A stretch of DNA of 64,000 bases, taken from contig NZ_CP108394.1 of NCBI RefSeq assembly GCF_041435215.1, positions 2,852,001 through 2,916,000 on the forward strand. Direction: 5' to 3'. Numbering within the stretch: position 1 is the first letter of the stretch; each line of letters begins with the position of its first letter. This DNA is from Streptomyces sp. NBC_01314 (lineage in GTDB: Bacteria; Actinomycetota; Actinomycetes; Streptomycetales; Streptomycetaceae). The notes under the pieces were generated by a model. The model searched no databases. It was not told where the DNA came from and saw only the letters and a list, made by a program, of their open reading frames with translations. Shown in pieces: positions 44,742 through 52,141 of this stretch. The position numbers and the translations under genes are program-made.

Positions 44742-45998
44742 TCACCCCACCTGTCCGCTCTTCGTACGCTCCGCGCGCACCGCGCCCTCGACGACACCCG
44801 CCCGCACCGCCCGCGACATCCGGATCAGGGACGGCTGGCCGGTGTCCAGACTTCGCTCACCGGCCCCGGGCCCCACGTACCCACCGACGAGTCCCGCGAT
44901 GGCGGCGAGGGCGACACTGTCCAGAACAGCCGGATCCAGGACGCCCTGATCCAGCCCCCCGACACGGTCGCCCGTGCCCGTCAGCGCGGCGACGGCCACC
45001 ATGGCCGCGTCCCCGATGGCCTCGGCCTCCCTGGTGCTGGAGCCCAGGGAGAGCGCCTGCCGGTAGGCACGCTCCCGGACCGCCTCGTCGAAGTGGACGG
45101 ACACGTCCCGCAGGCCGTCCCGGATGGCCGTCGCACGGCTGGTCAGACGTAGGTCGACGTCGCCGAGGGAGCGCCAGGACAGCAGGACGTTGCGCCTGTT
45201 CCGGCCGTTGTTCCTGGAGCCGACGAGCCGGAAGAGTGGCCCGAGGCGCAGGAAGGCGAGCAGGCTGTCGATGCGCGGCCCGAGCAGGGGCAGGACATAG
45301 CCGACCGAGGTGAGAACGGCGCCGACGGTGACCAGCATCGGAGCCAGCCGGGTACTCAGCGGGTCCCAGTGCTGCCCGCCCCAGCGGCCGGCGACGGCGA
45401 CCATCTTGACGACGCCGTACGCGCTGGTGCACAGCCATCCGACGGCGAGCACGGCCAGGACCCGTCGCGTCCAGCCGCTGATCTGGAGGGTCCAGCGCCA
45501 GCACAGGATCGTGGTGGTGAAGGCCGCCGCCATGTGGGCCACGAGATAGAGGACGATCATCTCGCGGATGAACGGTGTGCCGGCGTAGTAGGTGTCGAAG
45601 TCCGCGCGTCGCTCGACGGGCGCGTCCCCGGCGGCGAAGAGCCCGGTCTGCACCACGATGATCACGGTGTAGGCGAGCAGCCACCTGCGGGAGACCCGCC
45701 GCAGCTGGGCGGGGTCGTCGGCACCCCGCCAGTGGACGATCAGGACGAGGGACGCGGCGGAGAAGGCGTTCACGGCCCCGTAGGTGACGCACGCGGCGGC
45801 GTTGGGCACGCCGACGGCGCGGTTGACGAAGCCGACGGTGGGCGGGGCGCCGAGGGCGAAGCAGAAGCCGGCGAGGAAGATCACGGTGCAGAGCGTGCGC
45901 TTCAGCGGATCGCGCCAGTCGTGCCACAGGCCCGGCAGTTGGACCGCGAGGCCGGTCCACACGACGGCGGCCGCCATGAAGTAGACCAGTCCGTTCAC
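44742..45998 (-). CDS. DUF6545 / MAB_1171c-like integral membrane protein
   Basis: 418 aa, start at 45998 (MNGLVYFMAAAVVWTGLAVQ). Seven hydrophobic helices span about residues 1-240, then a cytoplasmic domain (DVDLRLTSRATAIRDGLRDV ... SVHFDEAVRERAYRQALSLG) of the kind found in the actinobacterial MAB_1171c/DUF6545 family. Such proteins are usually encoded beside an XRE-type regulator or an ImmA/IrrE-like peptidase and are proposed transporters or sensors. No such partner is adjacent here, so it is an orphan copy. Function unknown. Confidence 0.75.
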   Translation of the reverse strand: MNGLVYFMAAAVVWTGLAVQLPGLWHDWRDPLKRTLCTVIFLAGFCFALGAPPTVGFVNRAVGVPNAAACVTYGAVNAFSAASLVLIVHWRGADDPAQLRRVSRRWLLAYTVIIVVQTGLFAAGDAPVERRADFDTYYAGTPFIREMIVLYLVAHMAAAFTTTILCWRWTLQISGWTRRVLAVLAVGWLCTSAYGVVKMVAVAGRWGGQHWDPLSTRLAPMLVTVGAVLTSVGYVLPLLGPRIDSLLAFLRLGPLFRLVGSRNNGRNRRNVLLSWRSLGDVDLRLTSRATAIRDGLRDVSVHFDEAVRERAYRQALSLGSSTREAEAIGDAAMVAVAALTGTGDRVGGLDQGVLDPAVLDSVALAAIAGLVGGYVGPGAGERSLDTGQPSLIRMSRAVRAGVVEGAVRAERTKSGQVG

Positions 45999-46289
45999 GT
46001 CAGGCCCACGGACCCTGTCCGGAAGACTTCACGCCGGTGCCCGGCCGGGCACTCGGCCTCTTCGTCTTCCGCTCGATCCCCCGTCAACACCCTTCACACA
46101 ATAGCCACATGGTCAACCCTGGCAACGGACGGACGGACCGACCGACGGGCGACGAGCGACGGGCGACGGGCGACGGGCGACGAGGTGAAGAGACGTCGAC
46201 GGAGACCGGCCCGGAACCGGTGCCCCGAACCGGCCCGGGATCAGTGCCCCGAAACCAGCCCGGAATCGAGGCTCCGGGCCCGGCCGATG
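45999..46289. other. intergenic region with simple tandem repeats
   Basis: About 290 bp between the membrane-protein start and the msrB stop. It holds six 7-mers of GACGGGC/GACGAGC type (46144-46185) preceded by GGACGGAC-like 4-mers, and two ~24-bp near-repeats containing GTGCCCCGAA (around 46220-46267). No gene is seen. Confidence 0.55.
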
Positions 46290-46697
46290 TCAGCCCTCGT
46301 CGGCGGTCAGCGTCAGCGAGATGCTGTTGATGCAGTACCGCTGGTCGGTCGGCGTGGCGTACCCCTCGCCCTCGAAGACGTGCCCGAGGTGCGAGCCGCA
46401 CCGGGCGCACCGCACCTCGGTGCGCACCATGCCGTGCGACCGGTCGGAGAGCAGTTCCACCGCGTCGCTGTCCTTCGGGTCGAAGAAGGACGGCCAGCCG
46501 CAGTGCGACTCGAACTTCGTGCCGGAGGTGAAGAGTTCGGCACCGCAGGCGCGACAGGAGTAGACGCCCTTGGTCTTGGTGTCGGTGTACTCACCGACGA
46601 ACGCGGGCTCCGTACCGGCCTGTCGCAACACGGCGTACTCGGCCGGTGTCAGCTCCGCACGCCACTGCTCGTCCGGCTTCTCGACGTCGTACGACAT
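46290..46697 (-). CDS. msrB: peptide-methionine (R)-S-oxide reductase MsrB
   Basis: 135 aa, repairs methionine-R-sulfoxide in proteins using thioredoxin. Zinc ligands Cys48/Cys51 (CRAC) and Cys97/Cys100 (CARC), SHCGWPSFFDP (Cys66) and the catalytic Cys122 in RYCINSISL are all present, along with GHVFEGEGYATPTDQ. Full family length, cytoplasmic. It lies 13 bp downstream of murC and is probably co-transcribed with it. Confidence 0.96.
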   Translation of the reverse strand: MSYDVEKPDEQWRAELTPAEYAVLRQAGTEPAFVGEYTDTKTKGVYSCRACGAELFTSGTKFESHCGWPSFFDPKDSDAVELLSDRSHGMVRTEVRCARCGSHLGHVFEGEGYATPTDQRYCINSISLTLTADEG

Positions 46698-46710
46698 GAG
46701 CCTCAGCCCC

Positions 46711-48096
46711 TCAATCAGAAAGACGGTCCAGGATCTTCGGGCCCAGGTCCGTCACGTCACCCGCGCCCATGGTGAGAACGAGATCACCCGGCTTCGCCAT
46801 TCCCGCGATCGCGTCGGGCACCTCGGCCTTGTCGTGCAGGGCCGTGACGTCCGCGCCCGCGTTCCGCGCCGCGTCGATGATCAGCTCGCTGGTGACCCCC
46901 GGGATCGGGTCCTCACGGGCCGGGTAGATGTCGAGGACGACCGACGCGTCCGCCAGCGCCAGGGACTGCCCCATCTCGGTGCCCAGCTCCTGGGTGCGGG
47001 AGAACAGGTGCGGCTGGAAGACCACCAGGATCCGCGCGTCCCCGGCCGCGGCCCGCATGGCCTCCAGGTCGGCGGTCATCTCGGTCGGGTGGTGCGCGTA
47101 GGAGTCGATCACCTGGACGCCCCCCGCCTCGCCCTTCAGCTGCAGGCGCCGCTTCACCCCGGTGTACGCCGCCAGCGCGGACGCCAGCTCCGCCGCCGGC
47201 ACCCCGAGAGCGACGCCGGCCGCCAGCGCGGCCACGGCGTTGTGCGCGTAGTGCCGACCGGGCACGGACACCGTGAAGACGAGCTCCTGCCCGTCCAGCA
47301 CCACCGTGACCTCGCTCTTCAGCCCCTGCGCCACGACCGACAGCACCCGCACGTCGGCGTCCTCGCGCTCGCCGTACGTCACCACGCGCACCTCGGACAG
47401 CCGGGAGGTCAGCTCCCGCGCGCCCTCGTGGTCGGCCGAGATCACCAGCGTGCCACCGGGCACGATCCGGCCCGCGAACGTCTCGAAGGACTCGTAGATC
47501 TCGTCCATGGAGGCGTAGTTGGCGTGGTGGTCCAGCTCCACGTTGAGGACGATCGCCACCTCGGGCGCGTACTTGTGGAAGCTCCGGTCGCTCTCGTCCG
47601 CCTCGGCGACGAAGATCTCCCCGTCGCCGTGCAGCGCGTTCGACCCGGGTACGTCGAGGTCGCCCCCGATGGCGTACGACGGCTTGAGCCCCAGCTCCCC
47701 CAGCGACACCGCAAGCATGGACGTCGTCGTGGTCTTGCCGTGCGTCCCGGCCACCGCGATCGGCCGCAGCCCGTCCATCAGCCGGGCGAGCGCGTCCGAC
47801 CGGTGGACGACGGGGATCCCCAGCTCGGCGGCGCGGGCCAGCTCCGGGTTGTCGGCCCGGATGGCCGACGACACGACGACGGACGTCGCGTCGTCCGCGA
47901 GGTGTCCGGCGGCATGGCCGATGTGCACGGTCGCGCCCAGCGCCCGCAGCGCCTCGGCCGTCTCCGACTCCTTGGCATCGCTGCCGGCGACCTCGGCGCC
48001 CCGCTGCGCGAGAATCTTCGCGATCCCCGACATCCCGGCCCCACCGATCCCGATGAAGTGCGGTCGCTCCATGGCGCTAGGAAGGCCGGGTGCCAT
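46711..48096 (-). CDS. murC: UDP-N-acetylmuramate--L-alanine ligase MurC
   Basis: 461 aa, ATG at 48096 with GGGAG upstream. Catalyses ATP-dependent addition of L-Ala to UDP-MurNAc, the first amino-acid step of peptidoglycan stem synthesis, in the cytoplasm. N-terminal UDP-binding motif FIGIGGAGMSGIAKILAQRG, ATP-binding AGTHGKTTTTSM, central LNVELDHHANY and C-terminal IDSYAHHPTEM and FQPHLFSRT identify MurC specifically. It is separate from the dcw cluster, as is usual in Streptomyces. It leads a two-gene unit with msrB. Confidence 0.97.
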   Translation of the reverse strand: MAPGLPSAMERPHFIGIGGAGMSGIAKILAQRGAEVAGSDAKESETAEALRALGATVHIGHAAGHLADDATSVVVSSAIRADNPELARAAELGIPVVHRSDALARLMDGLRPIAVAGTHGKTTTTSMLAVSLGELGLKPSYAIGGDLDVPGSNALHGDGEIFVAEADESDRSFHKYAPEVAIVLNVELDHHANYASMDEIYESFETFAGRIVPGGTLVISADHEGARELTSRLSEVRVVTYGEREDADVRVLSVVAQGLKSEVTVVLDGQELVFTVSVPGRHYAHNAVAALAAGVALGVPAAELASALAAYTGVKRRLQLKGEAGGVQVIDSYAHHPTEMTADLEAMRAAAGDARILVVFQPHLFSRTQELGTEMGQSLALADASVVLDIYPAREDPIPGVTSELIIDAARNAGADVTALHDKAEVPDAIAGMAKPGDLVLTMGAGDVTDLGPKILDRLSD

Positions 48097-48195
48097 GCGT
48101 GTTCTCCCAATGACGTACGAAGCCGATGAACGCCCCCAGCCTATTGCCTGGACAACGGCTCCCCTAAAAACCACCGGCCCGGGACCGCGCCCTGA

Positions 48196-48219
48196 AGGGG
48201 CGCGGGGAACTGCGCGACC
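48196..48219 (+). repeat. dispersed repeat family A, copy 4
   Basis: Identical to the 24-nt core at 26263-26286. It lies in the 186-bp gap between murC and the gene ending at 48283. Confidence 0.75.
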
Positions 48220-48282
48220 AGCCACGACGAGCCGACAGCCGGAGAAGCACAGCACCCCCTGCGGCGCGCCCGCGCCCCTCCC

Positions 48283-48762
48283 TCAAACCCGACTGTGCGA
48301 GAACAACTTCAACACCGGCACCCCCACCTTGTGCCGAGCCCGGGACGCCCAGTCCCGGTGGAAGAACTCCTCCACGTAATGAGGATCGGTCAGCACCAGC
48401 ACCTCATCCGCACCGACCTCCTCCACCAGCGACTTCAGCGCGTCCAGCGGATGATCCTCGATCAACCGCCCCTCGGCCGAACTCCCCGCCCCCCGCAACG
48501 CCTGCAACGAAACCTCAAGAGCCTGCTCCCCGGCATCGAGCGCCAGCTCCCCCTCCGGCGTCTCGCCCTCCCGCGTCGCCTCGTCCAGCTCACCGAGGGC
48601 GAGGTCGTCGATGGCCCGCAGCAACCGGTCGGCCTGATTGCCGCGCGGCTGGAGCAGCACATGGAAGGAGGCCCGCTCGTCGCCGTGCAGGGTCGTGACG
48701 AACTCCACGTCCGCGGACGTCAGAGCCTTCTCGATCATCAATACGCTCGTGAACGACACCAC
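48283..48762 (-). CDS. conserved actinobacterial 159-aa protein of unknown function
   Basis: 159 aa, GTG at 48762 with AAGGG upstream. Acidic, with long helices (DRLLRAIDDLALGELDEATR, EGELALDAGEQALEVSLQAL) and a C-terminal part DEVLVLTDPHYVEEFFHRDW reminiscent of the universal-stress / Rossmann-like proteins. Orthologues next to murC and the zapE-like gene are sometimes labelled indole-3-glycerol phosphate synthase, but the TIM-barrel motifs of TrpC are absent and the length is wrong. Likely cytoplasmic, function unknown. Neighbourhood conserved in Streptomyces. Confidence 0.75.
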   Translation of the reverse strand: MVSFTSVLMIEKALTSADVEFVTTLHGDERASFHVLLQPRGNQADRLLRAIDDLALGELDEATREGETPEGELALDAGEQALEVSLQALRGAGSSAEGRLIEDHPLDALKSLVEEVGADEVLVLTDPHYVEEFFHRDWASRARHKVGVPVLKLFSHSRV

Positions 48763-48859
48763 AGGCGCCCTTCTCCTCGGAGGGCCCCGCGGGCCCTCAC
48801 TCCTCAGGGTTCTAGTGTGCCCGGCGAAAGCTAAACGGAACGGTAGATTCCGCCCGCTT

Positions 48860-49798
48860 TCACGTACGACGGTAACGACCGAACAGGAACCCGGTCTCCT
48901 CCAGCAGGGACGCCAGCGCGAAGCGCTTGGGCACCGGCACGGAGGGGCCCCCGGCGATCCGCTGGGCGTCCCCCGCCGTGAGCATCGGCGACAGGGTCAC
49001 ACACAGCTCGTCCAGGACGTCGGCTGCGATCAGCTGGCCCAGGAGCCGGGGGCCGCCCTCGGTCAGCAGCCGGGTCAGCCCCAGGTCGGCGAGGGCCCGA
49101 ACGGCCCGCGCGGGGTCGACACCCATGCCGTCACCGGCGACCACCACCCGGACACCGGCCTTCTCGGCGGTGGCGACCCGGTCGGGGGCCGCGGCGGCAC
49201 CGGTCAGCAGGATGGTGGGGACCGACGGCGAGCTGAACACCGGCAGCGAGAAGTCCAGATCCAGACTCGCGCTCACCACCGCGATGGCCGGCGCGGGCGT
49301 CTGCCCGGCCGCCCGACGCGCCTCCGCGAACGCCTCCCGCGCGCGTGCCGGACGGTATCCCTCCTGGCGTACCGTTTCCGCGCCGACGATCACCACGTCC
49401 GCGAGCCCCCGCAGCGTGCCGAAGATCCGCATGTCGGCGTCGCTGGAGATCGGCTGCGAACGCCCGCCGTGCTGGGCGGCGCCGTCGATCGTGGACACCA
49501 TGTTGGCCCGCAGCCACGGCTCCCGCCCCCCGGGCGCCGGCTCGGGATAGGCGTACACCACGGCCAGCTCACCGAGACTCCACTCCCGGTCCACGAAGTC
49601 CGATCCCCCGGCCGACCCCGGCCTCTCGGTCCCACCCGCCGTCTCGGTCCCGCCCGGCGTCTGGACCCCACCCGGCGTCCGGGCCACCGTCGGGCCCTCG
49701 CCCCCACCGGGCGTTCGAGCCTCGGTCACCTTCGCACCACCGGTCACTTCGGGTGTCCGGGCCGCTGTCTCTTCGGTCACAGGGAACAGGCGTCGCAT
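48860..49798 (-). CDS. RibD C-terminal-domain reductase (pyrimidine reductase family)
   Basis: 312 aa, ATG at 49798. After a Gly/Thr-rich N-terminal region (residues 1-65, with imperfect ARTPGG repeats), a RibD_C/dihydrofolate-reductase-like NADPH domain covers the rest: WLRANMVSTIDGAAQHGGRS, FGTLRGLADVVIVGAETVRQ, RLLTEGGPRLLGQLIAADVL and DELCVTLSPML. These resemble the reductase of riboflavin biosynthesis, but there is no deaminase domain and no rib genes nearby, so the substrate may differ. It diverges from the zapE-like gene with almost no space between them. Confidence 0.87.
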   Translation of the reverse strand: MRRLFPVTEETAARTPEVTGGAKVTEARTPGGGEGPTVARTPGGVQTPGGTETAGGTERPGSAGGSDFVDREWSLGELAVVYAYPEPAPGGREPWLRANMVSTIDGAAQHGGRSQPISSDADMRIFGTLRGLADVVIVGAETVRQEGYRPARAREAFAEARRAAGQTPAPAIAVVSASLDLDFSLPVFSSPSVPTILLTGAAAAPDRVATAEKAGVRVVVAGDGMGVDPARAVRALADLGLTRLLTEGGPRLLGQLIAADVLDELCVTLSPMLTAGDAQRIAGGPSVPVPKRFALASLLEETGFLFGRYRRT

Positions 49799-49821
49799 GT
49801 CGTGCAGTGTGGCACGACCCT

Positions 49822-49836
49822 TAGACTCGGTAACCG
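49822..49836 (+). promoter_or_regulatory. probable leaderless promoter of the ZapE-like gene
   Basis: A TAGACT -10 hexamer (49822-49827) ends 8 nt before the GTG at 49836, so the transcript would begin at or next to the start codon. There is no ribosome site. Short divergent gap with the reductase gene. Confidence 0.45.
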
Positions 49837-50942
49837 TGTCGTCGTCCTCAGCCACCGTGTCCGGAATCGGCCCGATACCCGAAGCGGCCCCCTCGTCCCT
49901 GTGCACCCGCGAGCCACACGTCCCCGCGGACCGGCTCGTCGCCGAGATGGTGCCGCCACCCCGCTTCGACTCGGTCCGCTTCGCCACGTACATCCCGGAC
50001 CCGAACCAGCCCAGCCAGACCGAGGCCGTCCGCGTCCTGAGCGGCTTCGCGGCGGGTCTCGGCGGGGCACACGCGACCGGCGCCGGCAAGCGCGGCTTCC
50101 TCGGCTTCGGCAGGGCGAAGGCCCCCAAGGTGCCCGCCGGACCCCGCGGCGTCTACCTGGACGGCGGCTACGGCGTCGGCAAGACCCACCTCCTCGCCTC
50201 CCTCTGGCACGCCACCCCGGCCGAGCCCTCGCTCAAGGCCTTCGGCACCTTCGTCGAGCTGACGAACCTGGTCGGCGCCCTCGGCTTCCAGAAGACGGTC
50301 CAGACGCTTTCCGGTCACCGTCTGCTGTGCATCGACGAGTTCGAGCTGGACGACCCGGGCGACACCGTCCTCGTGTCGACCCTGCTCGGCAAGCTCGTCG
50401 ACGCGGGCGTGGCCCTCGCCGCCACGTCGAACACGCTGCCGGGCAAGCTCGGTGAGGGCCGGTTCGCGTCGGTCGACTTCCTGCGCGAGATCCAGGGCCT
50501 GTCGGCCCACTTCCGCCCCCTGCGCATCGACGGCGAGGACTACCGCCACCGCGGTCTGCCCGAAGCCCCCGCGCCGTACTCCGACGAGGAGGTCACCAAG
50601 GCGGCGTACGCCACCGAGGGCGCCTCGCTCGACGACTTCCCGCATCTGCTGGACCACCTCGCGCGCGTCCACCCCAGCCGGTACGGCGCGCTCACGGACG
50701 ACCTGAAGGTGGTCTGCCTGACCGGCGTCCAGCCGATCCCGGACCAGTCCACGGCCCTGCGGCTCGTGGTGCTCGCCGACCGGCTGTACGACCGCGAGGT
50801 GCCCGTGCTCGCCTCGGGGCTGCCCTTCGACCGGCTGTTCAGCGAGGAGATGCTGAGCGGCGGCTACCGCAAGAAGTACTTCCGCGCCATCTCCCGCCTC
50901 ACCGCCCTCGCGCGTGACGCCAGGCGACTCGTGGAGCACTGA
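49836..50942 (+). CDS. zapE: ZapE/AFG1-type cell-division ATPase
   Basis: 368 aa from the GTG at 49836 (upstream in-frame start at 49797 would overlap the divergent gene). An AFG1-like P-loop ATPase: Walker A DGGYGVGKTHLLASLW, Walker B LLCIDEFELDDPGDT, arginine-rich SNTLPGKLGEGRF and IQGLSAHFRPLRIDGEDYRH. In E. coli ZapE binds FtsZ during division; the actinobacterial role is inferred from the family. Cytoplasmic, full length. An inverted repeat follows at 51053. Confidence 0.92.
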   Translation: MSSSSATVSGIGPIPEAAPSSLCTREPHVPADRLVAEMVPPPRFDSVRFATYIPDPNQPSQTEAVRVLSGFAAGLGGAHATGAGKRGFLGFGRAKAPKVPAGPRGVYLDGGYGVGKTHLLASLWHATPAEPSLKAFGTFVELTNLVGALGFQKTVQTLSGHRLLCIDEFELDDPGDTVLVSTLLGKLVDAGVALAATSNTLPGKLGEGRFASVDFLREIQGLSAHFRPLRIDGEDYRHRGLPEAPAPYSDEEVTKAAYATEGASLDDFPHLLDHLARVHPSRYGALTDDLKVVCLTGVQPIPDQSTALRLVVLADRLYDREVPVLASGLPFDRLFSEEMLSGGYRKKYFRAISRLTALARDARRLVEH

Positions 50943-51052
50943 CACCACGGGCACCGGTCATTGGCCGACCCGGGACAACTCCCCCAGGTCAAGGGACGAT
51001 TCCGGCCAACCCGCCCTCGCTTTTCAGGCTCTCTTCAGCTCGCAACGTTAAG

Positions 51053-51084
51053 TTAACCCTGCAAACAACTTTGCAGGGTTAACG
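51053..51084. terminator. 14-bp perfect inverted repeat (terminator or operator)
   Basis: GTTAACCCTGCAAA (51053-51066), loop CAAC, and the exact complement (51071-51084). It is 110 bp past the ZapE-like stop and AT-rich for this genome, so it could end that transcript or bind a regulator upstream of the 51178 reading frame. Confidence 0.55.
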
Positions 51085-51091
51085 TGTTTCT

Positions 51092-51120
51092 TGACCAGCG
51101 GTTGACCATCGGTTGACCAA
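51092..51120. promoter_or_regulatory. three direct TTGACCA repeats with 11-nt period
   Basis: TTGACCA at 51092, 51103 and 51114; the last two are extended to CGGTTGACCA. An 11-nt period puts all sites on one face of the helix and resembles PhoP (PHO) boxes of Streptomyces, whose units are GTTCACC-like, though the fourth base differs. Each could also act as a -35 element. Confidence 0.45.
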
Positions 51121-51177
51121 GTCGAGCAACTGTCGGCGCGTGGGAGACACCGAGAACTGCCAGCGAGGAGGCTCATA

Positions 51178-51681
51178 TTGCGAGGTACGACGACCCGGAC
51201 CGCCCTGGCGGCCCCAGCCGCCGTCCTGCTCGCCCGCACGTTCTTCGCTCCCACGACATCCTTCGCAGCCGCGCATACGTCTGGTCAGGTCAAGGCCAAG
51301 GCCGAGCCCGGAAACACCCTCGCTGCGAAGCCGGTGTGTGACAGAGCCGTCACCTACCGCAGGTGCGCACCCTCACTGGACCCGACCGGTCCGCTCCGCA
51401 CCCGCGACCGGCATCGCGCAGCAACCCTCACGGCCCACACCCCGGCCGTTCCCCAGGTCTTCCGCCGCACAGCCGCGGAGCCTGTTCCCCCCACACTCTG
51501 CCGTGCAAACCCGACGCGCCACCGAGACGCGCCAGGAGGAGTCACCACATCATGCAGCCCCTCATCGACAACGCCCGTACGTTCGGACAGCGCCCTGAGG
51601 AGTTCGCCAGGCTGGCCGAAGGCCAGTCCCCCGAGGTCCTGTTCATCACCTGCTCCGACTCGCGGGTCGTCCCGGCCCTGA
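51178..51681 (+). CDS. doubtful secreted protein reading frame upstream of carbonic anhydrase
   Basis: A TTG at 51178 has an excellent AGGAGG 6 nt upstream and opens into a signal-peptide-like N-terminus (RGTTTRTALAAPAAVLLART, FAPTTSFAAA). The frame then becomes low-complexity, Pro/Arg/Thr/Ser rich, and overlaps the carbonic anhydrase gene by 130 bp in another frame. It looks like a small secreted protein whose 3' part has lost its reading frame, or a short real peptide with an unrecognised end. Treat the end coordinate as unreliable. Confidence 0.35.
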   Translation: MRGTTTRTALAAPAAVLLARTFFAPTTSFAAAHTSGQVKAKAEPGNTLAAKPVCDRAVTYRRCAPSLDPTGPLRTRDRHRAATLTAHTPAVPQVFRRTAAEPVPPTLCRANPTRHRDAPGGVTTSCSPSSTTPVRSDSALRSSPGWPKASPPRSCSSPAPTRGSSRP

Positions 51682-52130
51682 TCACGGGCGCCCGCCCCGG
51701 CGAGCTCTTCGAGCTGCGCACCGCCGGCAACATCGTCCCCCCGTACGCCCCTGACCGCCCCACCGGTGAGACGGCCACCATCGAGTACGCCGTGGAGGTC
51801 CTCGGCGTCACCGACATCGTGGTCTGCGGACACTCGCACTGCGGCGCCGTCGGCGCCCTGGTGCGCGGCGACGACCTGGACGCCGTACCTGCCGTACGCG
51901 ACTGGCTGACCCACGCGACTCCGCGCCCGCAAGGGGCGGTCGAGGACCCGACCGTCGCCGACGGTGTGCAGAACCACGTCCTCAGCCAGCTCCTGCGCCT
52001 GCGCTCCTACCCGTGCGTGGAGAAGCGCCTCGCCGACGGCCGCCTGCGGCTGCGCGGCTGGTACTACGAGGTCCACACCGGCGCCGTGCGCGAACACCGC
52101 GCGGACACGGACCGGTTCGAGACCCTCTGA
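51552..52130 (+). CDS. beta-class carbonic anhydrase
   Basis: 192 aa, ATG at 51552 after an AGGAGGAG at slightly long spacing. Interconverts CO2 and bicarbonate in the cytoplasm. Zinc ligands Cys34 (ITCSDSRV, with the Asp36-Arg38 dyad), His94 and Cys97 (CGHSHCGAV) are all present, as is RTAGNIVPPY. Length is normal for the bacterial beta class. The SulP transporter gene starts 11 bp after the stop, so the two form an operon for bicarbonate handling. Confidence 0.95.
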   Translation: MQPLIDNARTFGQRPEEFARLAEGQSPEVLFITCSDSRVVPALITGARPGELFELRTAGNIVPPYAPDRPTGETATIEYAVEVLGVTDIVVCGHSHCGAVGALVRGDDLDAVPAVRDWLTHATPRPQGAVEDPTVADGVQNHVLSQLLRLRSYPCVEKRLADGRLRLRGWYYEVHTGAVREHRADTDRFETL

Positions 52131-52141
52131 CCGGCGGCCAG

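Larger units (their letters stand above)
50943..51177. other. intergenic region with hairpin and 11-nt direct repeats
   Basis: 235 bp, AT-richer than its surroundings, containing the 32-bp inverted repeat at 51053-51084 and three TTGACCA boxes at 51092-51120, described separately. Confidence 0.5.

Noticed and set aside
48283..48762. Indole-3-glycerol phosphate synthase label for the 159-aa protein
   Set aside because: Too short and without TrpC barrel motifs; probably a propagated misannotation.
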